DNA of 12,695 bases, from assembly GCA_900546315.1 (NCBI GenBank), contig URCP01000084.1:1-12695 (forward strand), read 5' to 3'. Source of the DNA: an uncultured Eubacteriales bacterium. Its GTDB lineage: Bacteria > Bacillota > Clostridia > Oscillospirales > CAG-272. This document shows positions 7,297 to 12,654 of the stretch, one piece after another (positions within the stretch are counted from its first letter, which is position 1; each line of letters starts with the position of its first letter). Both the position numbers and the translations under genes were made by a program. The notes beneath the pieces are model-generated. The model was given only the letters and a program-made list of their open reading frames with translations. It was not told where the DNA came from and did not search any database.

Positions 7297-7610
7297 GTTC
7301 TTCTCCGCCCGAAAATGCCCTTCTTTTCAGGCTTTTCACGCGCTTCGAAAAATACGACGCCGCCGATCTTTCCCTCGATCTCGATCTCCCCCGACCCGGT
7401 CGCGAGCCGCGTCACGCGCAGCTCCGCTCCGTCGACAGATATCGAACCGAAGCCGCTCTCGAGGATAACACCGTTTTCGTCAAAACTCACAACGTCCGTG
7501 ACGTCGTTGATTTTCAGGTACTCACGGTTGCGCAGGACTATCTCCTGCTTCGTTTTATTCACCAAATCAGGATTGTTGTTTTTGTTCAATCCTACAAAAT
7601 TTTCATCCAT
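7293..7610 (-). CDS. yabP: sporulation protein YabP
   Basis: The 105-residue product matches the small YabP family: LRNREYLKINDVTDVVSFDE (26-45) is the conserved core corresponding to LenRekltitGV-dV-sFDE, and GSGEIEIEGKI (72-82) is the second conserved block. It probably supports cortex formation together with YabQ. The open frame extends up to ATG 7688, but I chose ATG 7610: it has GGAGGAG 10 nt upstream, the product length then fits the family, and ATG 7688 lies at the -35 element of the candidate SigE promoter. The gene overlaps yabQ by 4 bp, indicating co-translation. Confidence 0.92.
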   Translation of the reverse strand: MDENFVGLNKNNNPDLVNKTKQEIVLRNREYLKINDVTDVVSFDENGVILESGFGSISVDGAELRVTRLATGSGEIEIEGKIGGVVFFEAREKPEKKGIFGRRRT

Positions 7611-7657
7611 GCAATAACCGCTCCTCCGCCATAAAAATAGCTTGTTTTCACTGCTAA

Positions 7658-7687
7658 AATATATGACGGAGGGCACGGATTTATTCA
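7658..7687 (-). promoter_or_regulatory. candidate SigE-type sporulation promoter for yabPQ
   Basis: On the minus strand TGAATAAA (7687-7680), a 14-bp spacer and CATATATT (7665-7658) resemble the mother-cell SigE consensus (about GKMATATT-N14-CATACANT). The -10 fits 7 of 8 positions and the -35 about 5 of 8. No good SigA promoter is seen in this 123-bp gap. In B. subtilis yabP and yabQ belong to the SigE regulon, which supports the assignment, but the -35 is only a partial match. Confidence 0.55.
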
Positions 7688-7733
7688 TGCCCGAACGCGG
7701 ATTTTTCCCGCAAATCCGGGATTTTTCCGGTTA

Positions 7734-7982
7734 TCAGTTCCCGGAGACGACCTCGTAGAGCTTCGCGGCGTCATTCTTCGCCGTGTACTCCTTGACGTCA
7801 AGCACCCTGACGCTCGTCGAGCGCTCGCCGAAGCGGATCTCGATGACGTCGCCCACCTTAACGTCGCAGGACGCCTTGGCGGGACGGCCGTTCACCGAGA
7901 CATGATCGGCGTCGCAGGCGTCGTTCGCCACGGTGCGGCGCTTTATCAGTCGGGATACCTTCAGAAATTTGTCAAGCCGCAT
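7734..7982 (-). CDS. rqcP: S4-domain ribosome quality-control protein RqcP (YabO/Hsp15 family)
   Basis: The 82-residue protein is a single S4 RNA-binding domain: MRLDKFLKVSRLIKRRTVAN (1-20), then HVSVNGRPAKASCDVKVGD (27-45). RqcP binds stalled 50S subunits with RqcH and the nascent-chain tRNA and supports C-terminal alanine tailing in Bacillota. ATG 7982 has AAAGGGG 7 nt upstream. It begins 42 bp after HU with no promoter or terminator in between, so it is probably cotranscribed with HU. Its place before yabP matches the Bacillus yabO position. Confidence 0.94.
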   Translation of the reverse strand: MRLDKFLKVSRLIKRRTVANDACDADHVSVNGRPAKASCDVKVGDVIEIRFGERSTSVRVLDVKEYTAKNDAAKLYEVVSGN

Positions 7983-8024
7983 AAATCTACCCCTTTCGTT
8001 TTGGTGGTAATGACGGACGACCGA

Positions 8025-8300
8025 TTACTTGTTGAGGGTCTCCTTGAGGGTCTTGCCGGCGGTGAAGCTGAGGTGCTTGGAAGCCGGAATAGTGATAGGC
8101 TGACGGGTAGCCGGGTTGATGCCGGTGCGCTCAGCTCTCTCCTTGACCTCGAAGGTGCCGAAGCCGACGAGCTGAACCTTCTCACCAGCGGTGAGCGCGC
8201 CCTCGATGGTGGTGAAAACAGCGTTTACAGCCGCCTCTGCTTCCTTCTTCTTGAGGCCGGTTTCCTTTGCGACAGCGTCGATGATCTGTGTCTTGTTCAT
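8025..8300 (-). CDS. hup: DNA-binding protein HU
   Basis: The 91-residue product is a standard-length HU: MNKTQIIDAVAKETGLKKKE at the N-terminus, the GFGTFEV turn (46-52), and the arm motif GINPATRQPITIPASK (60-75) with the DNA-intercalating proline at 63. HU is an abundant dimeric nucleoid protein that bends DNA. I used ATG 8300, which has AAGGGA 8 nt upstream, rather than the in-frame upstream ATG at 8318, because every HU starts at this MNKxxLI-type sequence. A strong promoter lies 84 bp upstream, in keeping with high expression. Confidence 0.96.
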   Translation of the reverse strand: MNKTQIIDAVAKETGLKKKEAEAAVNAVFTTIEGALTAGEKVQLVGFGTFEVKERAERTGINPATRQPITIPASKHLSFTAGKTLKETLNK

Positions 8301-8349
8301 TTTGAAATTCCCTTTCAACTTTTTGTGATAAGATTTTACCGTTAATTTT

Positions 8350-8365
8350 GCGCGCCAACCGCGCG
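8350..8365 (-). promoter_or_regulatory. GC hairpin in the HU leader
   Basis: A 5-bp GCGCG/CGCGC stem with a 5-nt loop lies about 15-25 nt after the expected transcription start and about 50 nt before the HU start codon. It lacks a T-run, so it is not a terminator. It could stabilise the mRNA or influence translation; this is conjecture. Confidence 0.3.
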
Positions 8366-8383
8366 TTTGAATCGGTACTTATA

Positions 8384-8412
8384 AGTATAGCATCTTTTTT
8401 CGGATTTATCAA
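8384..8412 (-). promoter_or_regulatory. strong SigA-type promoter of hup-rqcP
   Basis: On the minus strand TTGATA (-35, 8412-8407) and TATACT (-10, 8389-8384) have a 17-bp spacer and an extended TGC before the -10. Transcription should start near 8377, giving a leader of about 77 nt before HU ATG 8300. It is nearly a twin of the ABC promoter at 3043-3071, sharing TTGAT, the 17-bp spacer and TGCTATA. Confidence 0.85.
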
Positions 8413-8433
8413 GTACCTTGGCGTATATTTTTG

Positions 8434-8505
8434 AAAAAAATCCTGAATTTATCGGCTTTTTTACATGTCGTTCACTTATCTGGATGATATATGAGCCGAT
8501 AATTC
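8434..8505 (-). terminator. long-loop inverted repeat plus T7 tract after mazG
   Basis: On the minus strand GAATTATCGGCT (8505-8494) pairs with AGCCGATAAATTC (8457-8445) through 12 pairs with one bulged base. AGGA and a run of seven T (8440-8434) follow. The loop is about 36 nt, longer than usual, so the fold may be branched. It lies between the mazG stop and the hup promoter, where a terminator is expected. An attenuator or small RNA end cannot be excluded. Confidence 0.5.
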
Positions 8506-8555
8506 GGTTAGCACAGGCTTATTGTATATTTTGACGGACTATTTATCGCTGTAAA

Positions 8556-9281
8556 TCAGTCCTTCGCGTCCGCAATCACTCGGTCGCACTCGTCGCCGAG
8601 CGCTTTTTCCGGGTCGACCCCGAGCCTGTGCGCGATCTGAACCGCCGCGAAGAGCAGCTTCCCGACCGCCGCCTCGACCTCTTCCGGAGTCTCGTCCGGC
8701 TTATCCGCGTTCATATTTTCATAAATTTTTGTGAATTCTGACGAAGCATTTTCAAAATCCGACGCGTGGTCATCATACCCGAGCTTGCGTGCCTTCGAGC
8801 CGACCTTGTCCGCGCGGATCAGTGACGGCAGCGAGTGCGACACCGAATCGAGCACCTCGCGGTCGGTCTTCTGGTGCTTTTCTTCCTTCTTTATATTGTC
8901 CCAGTTAGTGAGGACCTGTTCGGTCGTGTCCGCCTGAACGTCGCCGAAAATGTGCGGGTGGCGCAGGATCAGCTTCCTGCATATGCCGTCCGCGACGTCG
9001 TCAAAGTCGAACTCGTCGTCCTCCTCCGCGATGCGCGCGTGAAAGACGACCTGAAGCAGAAGGTCGCCGAGCTCCTCCCGCATCAGTGTCATGTCGTCCT
9101 TGTCTATCGCCTCGACAACCTCGTAGGTCTCCTCGATGAGGTTGCGGCGGATCGTGTGGTGGTTCTGCTCGCGGTCCCACGGGCAGCCGCCGGGCTCACG
9201 CAGGATCGACATTATCTCGATCAGATCGCCGATTTTGTAGTTTTCTTTGGCCTTCAGAGCCTCGATTCTCTGCTTGTTCAT
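8556..9281 (-). CDS. mazG: nucleoside triphosphate pyrophosphohydrolase MazG
   Basis: MazG cleaves NTPs to NMP and PPi, acting as a nucleotide-pool sanitation or signalling enzyme. The 241-residue product has two MazG repeats. The N-terminal one is complete: GGCPWDREQ (31-39), EETYEVVE (50-57, metal-binding EExxE), EELGD (69-73, ExxD) and RHPHIFGD (107-114). The C-terminal one is recognisable (KARKLGYDD, 163-171; LLFAAVQIAHRLGVDPEKAL, 209-228), but the usual EELGDLLFA is AAVGKLLFA (204-212), so a metal-ligand acid is lost. A copy of the dispersed motif encodes residues around SSEFTKIYEN (180-189). ATG 9281 has GAGGA about 8 nt upstream, inside the preceding gene's tail. There is no fused tetrapyrrole methylase domain as in Bacillus YabN. 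Confidence 0.94.
   Translation of the reverse strand: MNKQRIEALKAKENYKIGDLIEIMSILREPGGCPWDREQNHHTIRRNLIEETYEVVEAIDKDDMTLMREELGDLLLQVVFHARIAEEDDEFDFDDVADGICRKLILRHPHIFGDVQADTTEQVLTNWDNIKKEEKHQKTDREVLDSVSHSLPSLIRADKVGSKARKLGYDDHASDFENASSEFTKIYENMNADKPDETPEEVEAAVGKLLFAAVQIAHRLGVDPEKALGDECDRVIADAKD
8726..8752 (+). repeat. dispersed motif copy inside mazG
   Basis: The plus strand reads TTTTTGTGAATTCTGACGAA followed by GCATTTT, so the minus strand codes through it as SSEFTKI. It lies in the segment between the two MazG repeats where family length varies. Confidence 0.65.
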
Positions 9282-9585
9282 TATTATTTTCCTCTTTCTT
9301 TTTATTTTGTTTTCCTATAAGATTTTTTATGTCTTTATATTGTAGTGCAAAATATACAATCGCCGCAATTGTGACGGAAATTATAGTTACAGCGCGGCTT
9401 TCCGGCAATATCCGGCAGATCATCGCGGCGAAAAGTACCGAAATGTACGAGCTCACGAGCGGGCGCGCGGAGATCTTCACAGCGAAAATGTCCGACGACG
9501 GATTGACCGGCGTGTACCTCGCGATGGCGGCGGCGTCGATGAGGCAAATTACGAAGTAGCACAAAAAGGTAGAAACCGTGTGCCG
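9196..9585 (-). pseudogene. C-terminal part of the SpoVB/YabM-like flippase, in the -1 frame
   Basis: The -1 frame relative to the flippase gene continues as a hydrophobic membrane protein: VSTFLCYFVICLIDAAAIAR, then PLVSSYISVLFAAMICRIL and AVTIISVTIAAIVYFALQY. These are the last membrane helices expected for a SpoVB-type protein. The junction reads LGKYG | (T)VSTFLCYFV, which fits the family pattern of a glycine followed by a small-residue-rich helix. No start codon with a ribosome site is seen for this part, so it should be read as the displaced 3' end of the upstream gene. The frame stops only at 9198-9196 and so would overlap mazG by 86 bp with a charged, poorly conserved-looking tail. 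Confidence 0.7.
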
Positions 9586-10871
9586 TACTTTCCGAGCGCG
9601 GGGATGAGAAACCAGCTCGATACAAGTTTTACCGCCGACCCGGCGAGCACCGCGTAAAGGGCAGTTTTTTCCCGCCCGAATGCCTGTAATATCGTATTTT
9701 CGAGCGCCAGCAGGCAGACGAAGAACGACGACGGAGCAAGCAATGTGAGCATCATCGCACCCCTTTTCGCGAGCTCCTCCGGGAACAGGAGTGAGAGGAC
9801 ATTTCCGGACAAAACGGACATCCCGACGACGCACGGCAGACTGATCAGCATGGTCATCCGGGCGGCTTCGGCGCACGCGGACGACGCATTTTGTCTTGTT
9901 TCGGTTGACCATTCGCCGCCGCGCTTTGTTCCGTTTTGTACAACTGGCGTTTTGTACAAAGATGATAAAACCGGCATCAGCGCGTAAGCGATCGGGTAGA
10001 CGAGGACCGGCGGAAGGTTGAACATCGGAACCGCGAGAGACGAATAATTTCCGTAGATCGCGATCGTCTCCGCCTGTGACAGTCCAGTTTCCGCGAGTCT
10101 TCTCGTCATCACGAGCGTGTCAAGTATCGAGGTCAGGCTCATAGCCGACGCCGACAGGGTGATCGGAATGGCGGATTTCGCGAGGTTTTTGGCTATATTG
10201 ACGATTTTCAGTCCGGAGCTACCAGCTTGATTTTTCGTTTGTCTATTTGTAACAATAAAGCTGAGCATCAGGACAATGAGTCCGGCGGCAATTCCGCCGC
10301 ACAGCCCCAGAGCCGCCCACGCCGCGGCGACTTCCGGAGGGTCTCCACGATCTATCGACCATTTGGCGAGCGCGACGCCGAGGAAAAGCTTCCCGGCTGC
10401 CTCCGCGACCTGCGAGAAAGCGTGCGGTCGCAGCTCACCGATTCCCTGAAAATACCCGCGCAGCGCCGCCGACAGGCAAATGAAGAACAGAACCGGCGAG
10501 ACCGCGAGGATAGGCAGCGACGATTTCTCAGCTTTCAGTAATTTTGAAAACCCATCCGCGCCGACAGCCATCACGAGCGTGCCGAGAATGCCGAGAACAA
10601 GGAAAATCAGCAAAGAGACTATCAGAATTTTCCTCTTATCCGCCGTTTTCCGCTCCGCGCGGGAGATCATCATCGCTTCGGCGGTCGGCAGACCTGAAGT
10701 TGACAATGTGTAGAACCAGACGAAAAGCGTGTACGCCGTGTTGAAATAGCCCATCCCCTCCTCGCCGATCAGGGTCGTCAGCGGGAGTTTGAAAAATAGT
10801 CCGGCGAGTTTTACTACAAGTCCCGAGGCTGTCAGCAGCATCACTTGTCCGGCTAACCTTCGTTCCTTCAA
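9549..10871 (-). CDS. SpoVB/YabM-type MATE-fold lipid flippase, 3' end out of frame
   Basis: The 440-codon frame encodes a polytopic membrane protein of the SpoVB/MurJ-related (MVF/MOP) family. These proteins move lipid-linked envelope or cortex precursors across the membrane. Markers are the N-terminal LAGLFFKLPLTTLIGEEGMG (22-41), a family-typical RGYFQGIGELRPHAFSQVAE near 138-157, and LLFPEEL in the C-terminal half. Family members have about 510-530 residues; this frame ends early as LGKYGTRFLPFCATS, and the missing last helices continue in the -1 frame (9585-9196). The start is TTG 10871, the first possible start after an in-frame TGA, with AAGGAG 10 nt upstream. A variable linker (KTPVVQNGTKRGGEW region) contains a tandem motif copy. 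The position before mazG matches Bacillus yabM. Loss of function, assembly error and a tolerated truncation are all possible. Confidence 0.85.
   Translation of the reverse strand: MKERRLAGQVMLLTASGLVVKLAGLFFKLPLTTLIGEEGMGYFNTAYTLFVWFYTLSTSGLPTAEAMMISRAERKTADKRKILIVSLLIFLVLGILGTLVMAVGADGFSKLLKAEKSSLPILAVSPVLFFICLSAALRGYFQGIGELRPHAFSQVAEAAGKLFLGVALAKWSIDRGDPPEVAAAWAALGLCGGIAAGLIVLMLSFIVTNRQTKNQAGSSGLKIVNIAKNLAKSAIPITLSASAMSLTSILDTLVMTRRLAETGLSQAETIAIYGNYSSLAVPMFNLPPVLVYPIAYALMPVLSSLYKTPVVQNGTKRGGEWSTETRQNASSACAEAARMTMLISLPCVVGMSVLSGNVLSLLFPEELAKRGAMMLTLLAPSSFFVCLLALENTILQAFGREKTALYAVLAGSAVKLVSSWFLIPALGKYGTRFLPFCATS
9931..9961 (-). repeat. tandem TTTTGTACAA pair, divergent dispersed-motif copies
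   Basis: TTTTGTACAA occurs at 9934-9943 and again at 9950-9959, a 16-bp period. On the coding strand TTTGTACAAAACGCCA resembles TTTGTGCAGAACGCCG at 4059-4084 at 13 of 16 positions. It encodes part of a hydrophilic linker (KTPVVQNGTK) in the flippase. Confidence 0.5.
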
Positions 10872-10906
10872 TATAAATCAGCTCCTTCGCGACCGCTCCG
10901 GAGCCA

Positions 10907-10975
10907 GTTTTGTGCAATCTGACGTAAATTTTGACGCAGAATTTTGTTGTTACTCTGCACAAATTTTCGTCATGG
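10907..10975. repeat. two facing copies of the dispersed motif filling the flippase-deaminase gap
   Basis: TTTTGTGCAATCTGACGTAA starts at 10908 on the plus strand, and CTCTGCACAAATTTTCGTCA (10953-10972) is the opposite orientation. TGACGTAAATTT and AAATTTTCGTCA are complementary at 11 of 12 positions, and the TTTTGTGCA/TGCACAAA ends are also inverted. Both lie in the 105-bp gap between the deaminase stop and the flippase start. A GCAGA/TCTGC stem is possible but weak, so I do not call a terminator. Confidence 0.6.
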
Positions 10976-10976
10976 C

Positions 10977-12284
10977 TCAGTCGAAGTAGTGCTCTATCGT
11001 GTACTTCGCCTCGTGGCGGAGCTTTTCTACATCTATGGTTTTGTACTCACCGTCTTCGTAGAGAACGCGGCCGTCGCAGACAGTCATGCGCACGTCCTTC
11101 GGATCGACCGAAAACGCGAGCGCGGAATAGGGATCGAACATTGGAATATTGTTCAGTTCGTCTATATCTATCAGGCATATGTCGGCTTTTTTGCCAATTT
11201 CGAGCTTTCCGCAGTCATCTCTTCCCTGCGCTTTCGCGCCGTTTTCGGTCGCCATGTCAAAGAAACGCCATGTGTCGATGACGTCGGCGCGCCTTGTGAC
11301 ACCCTTGTGAATCAACGCGGCAGTCTGGAGCTCACGTATCACTGACAGGCGGTTGTTCGAAGCCGCTCCGTCGGTTCCAAGGCCGACGTTTATTCCTGCC
11401 GAGATCAGCTTTTCGACCGGCGCGACGCCGCTCGCGAGCTTCAGATTGCTGACCGGATTGTGCGCGACGGTGACTCCGAGCTGTGAAAGCAGTGCCATAT
11501 CGCCGTCTGTTACCCATACGCAATGTGCGGCGGTAGCGCGATTCGTCAAAATGCCGGTTTTTGCGAGAAATTCGACGGGTGTCATGCCGTGGCGTTCGAT
11601 GCATTCCTTGTGCTCAAGCTCGGTTTCCGAGACGTGGACCTGCATTCCAAGGTCGTTTTCGTTTGTGTAGTCGGCTACTTCGCGGAGGAATTTCTCCTTA
11701 TTTGTGTACTCCGCGTGAACTGACATATCCACTTTTATGCGGCCATCGCCTGCGTTTTGGTAATTTTCACGAAGTTTTACGGCATCTTCAAAGCGCTCAT
11801 TTTCAGCAACAGTATCGTTTTCGTCAAAAGATACAAGACACCTGCCGATATTCGCCTTCATTCCGGTTTCAAGCACAGCCTTCGCCGTCTCTTCGCAGAA
11901 AAAGTACATATCAGAGAACGAAACGACGCCGCCGCGGATCATCTCCGCCGCCGCGAGTTTTGTTCCGGTATAGACTGATTCGGGGGTCAGTCTGTCCTCC
12001 GCGGGATAAATTTTTTCGTTAAGCCAGCGCTGGAGCGGAAGATCTTCACCGATTCCGCGGAACAAAGTCATCGGGGAATGGCAATGTATATTGTAAAAAC
12101 CGGGCATGAGAAGTCCGCTGCGGCAGTCGATCACGCGATATTTACCGTTATTTTCCGGAATTTTGTCGCCGATATACGAGATTTTTCCGCAGTCTGTCGT
12201 TACAACCGCGTGCGTGAGGTACTTTCCTCCGCCAAGCAACGCCGTGGCGTTCTTGAAAAGCAGTGATTCTGGCGCTTGATTCAT
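10977..12284 (-). CDS. mtaD: 5-methylthioadenosine/S-adenosylhomocysteine deaminase-like amidohydrolase
   Basis: The 435-residue protein is a cytoplasmic metal-dependent amidohydrolase of the MtaD/ATZ-TRZ type, which deaminates the adenine ring of MTA or SAH in methionine and S-adenosylmethionine salvage. The metal site is intact: HCH (H67, H69), H217 in QVHVSE with E220, H254 in AAHCVW, and D305 in GTDGAASNN. HNPVSNLKLASG (275-286) and LFRGIGEDLPLQRWL (74-88) are typical of the MTA/SAH deaminase branch. Length is normal (about 430). ATG 12284 has GGAGG 8 nt upstream. No other methionine-salvage gene is in view, so the exact substrate (MTA, SAH, adenosine or a related compound) is open. A 105-bp gap packed with motif copies separates it from the flippase gene. 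Confidence 0.88.
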   Translation of the reverse strand: MNQAPESLLFKNATALLGGGKYLTHAVVTTDCGKISYIGDKIPENNGKYRVIDCRSGLLMPGFYNIHCHSPMTLFRGIGEDLPLQRWLNEKIYPAEDRLTPESVYTGTKLAAAEMIRGGVVSFSDMYFFCEETAKAVLETGMKANIGRCLVSFDENDTVAENERFEDAVKLRENYQNAGDGRIKVDMSVHAEYTNKEKFLREVADYTNENDLGMQVHVSETELEHKECIERHGMTPVEFLAKTGILTNRATAAHCVWVTDGDMALLSQLGVTVAHNPVSNLKLASGVAPVEKLISAGINVGLGTDGAASNNRLSVIRELQTAALIHKGVTRRADVIDTWRFFDMATENGAKAQGRDDCGKLEIGKKADICLIDIDELNNIPMFDPYSALAFSVDPKDVRMTVCDGRVLYEDGEYKTIDVEKLRHEAKYTIEHYFD

Positions 12285-12311
12285 TTATATTTCCTCCATT
12301 CGGAATTTAGT

Positions 12312-12332
12312 ACCGGAAAAATATAATCCGGT
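12312..12332. promoter_or_regulatory. inverted repeat ACCGGA-N9-TCCGGT upstream of the deaminase
   Basis: Perfect 6-bp arms flank an A/T-only 9-bp centre, 28 bp before the deaminase start codon. It has operator-like symmetry and an AT core that could include a -10 element (TATATT on the minus strand), but no matching -35 is found 16-18 bp upstream. It could equally be a leader hairpin. Confidence 0.35.
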
Positions 12333-12335
12333 AAT

Positions 12336-12375
12336 TTGACGAAGTTGTGCGTAATGTCTGTTTTGTGCATAATAG
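12336..12375 (+). repeat. two direct copies of the TTGTGCNTAAT core with an 18-bp period
   Basis: TTGTGCGTAAT (12345-12355) and TTGTGCATAAT (12363-12373) are 18 bp apart and preceded by TTTGACGAAG. They belong with the dispersed TTTGTGCA/TGACGAA motif and lie in the gap upstream of the deaminase. Confidence 0.5.
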
Positions 12376-12441
12376 CCATCACTATTCTGCTATTCTCCTG
12401 TGTTGCCGCGAATTTTCTATGCGGTTTTATAGGCATTTTGC

Positions 12442-12654
12442 TCAATGCTTTCTTTCCGCGTAGGTGTCAACGAGTTCCTCAATCACGGACAATGGGTCTT
12501 TTCCCGCTGCCATGTCAATTGCTGACCGGGCAGCAATCGCGGTTACAGTTGATGTTTCACCTGTGCCGAGTACCGCAACCGAGATTACTGTCGAATTTGT
12601 GCAAAATACACTGAAGAATGCTGAATGAACAGCTGGTAAACCGCCATACCGTCT
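12442..12654 (-). pseudogene. 3' end of an unrecognised gene, displaced to the -1 frame
   Basis: A 70-codon stretch open to a TGA at 12444-12442 reads as plausible protein in its second half: ISVAVLGTGETSTVTAIAA, then RSAIDMAAGKDPLSVIEELV, ending DTYAERKH. There is no ATG, GTG or TTG start with a ribosome site before this segment, so it is probably the tail of the gene entering at 12695 with a -1 shift between 12654 and 12588. A dispersed-motif copy (TTTTGCACAAATTCG on the minus strand) sits at the switch. Codons here (TCA, ACA, GTA, AGA) are less GC-biased than in the neighbours. I do not recognise the family. Confidence 0.4.

Noticed and set aside
7478..7500. A further dispersed-motif copy in yabP (TTTTCGTCAAAACTCACAAC)
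   Set aside because: It resembles the reverse motif, but it encodes the conserved VVSFDE core of YabP, so family constraint explains the sequence.
7690..7732. Small hairpin with T5 (TCCCG/CGGGA then TTTTT) as a terminator after rqcP
   Set aside because: The T-run follows the hairpin only on the plus strand, where there is no gene. On the coding strand the stem is 5 bp with no T tract, so it does not qualify for rqcP.
9565..9600. Programmed -1 ribosomal frameshift in the flippase gene
   Set aside because: No in-frame X-XXY-YYZ heptamer is present near the switch, and no stable downstream structure is obvious. A plain indel or sequencing error is simpler.
12336..12614. Plus-strand frame with a hydrophobic start near the right edge
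   Set aside because: It begins inside a motif cluster, has no ribosome site, its hydrophobic part is AT-rich intergenic sequence, and its second half is antisense to better coding candidates.
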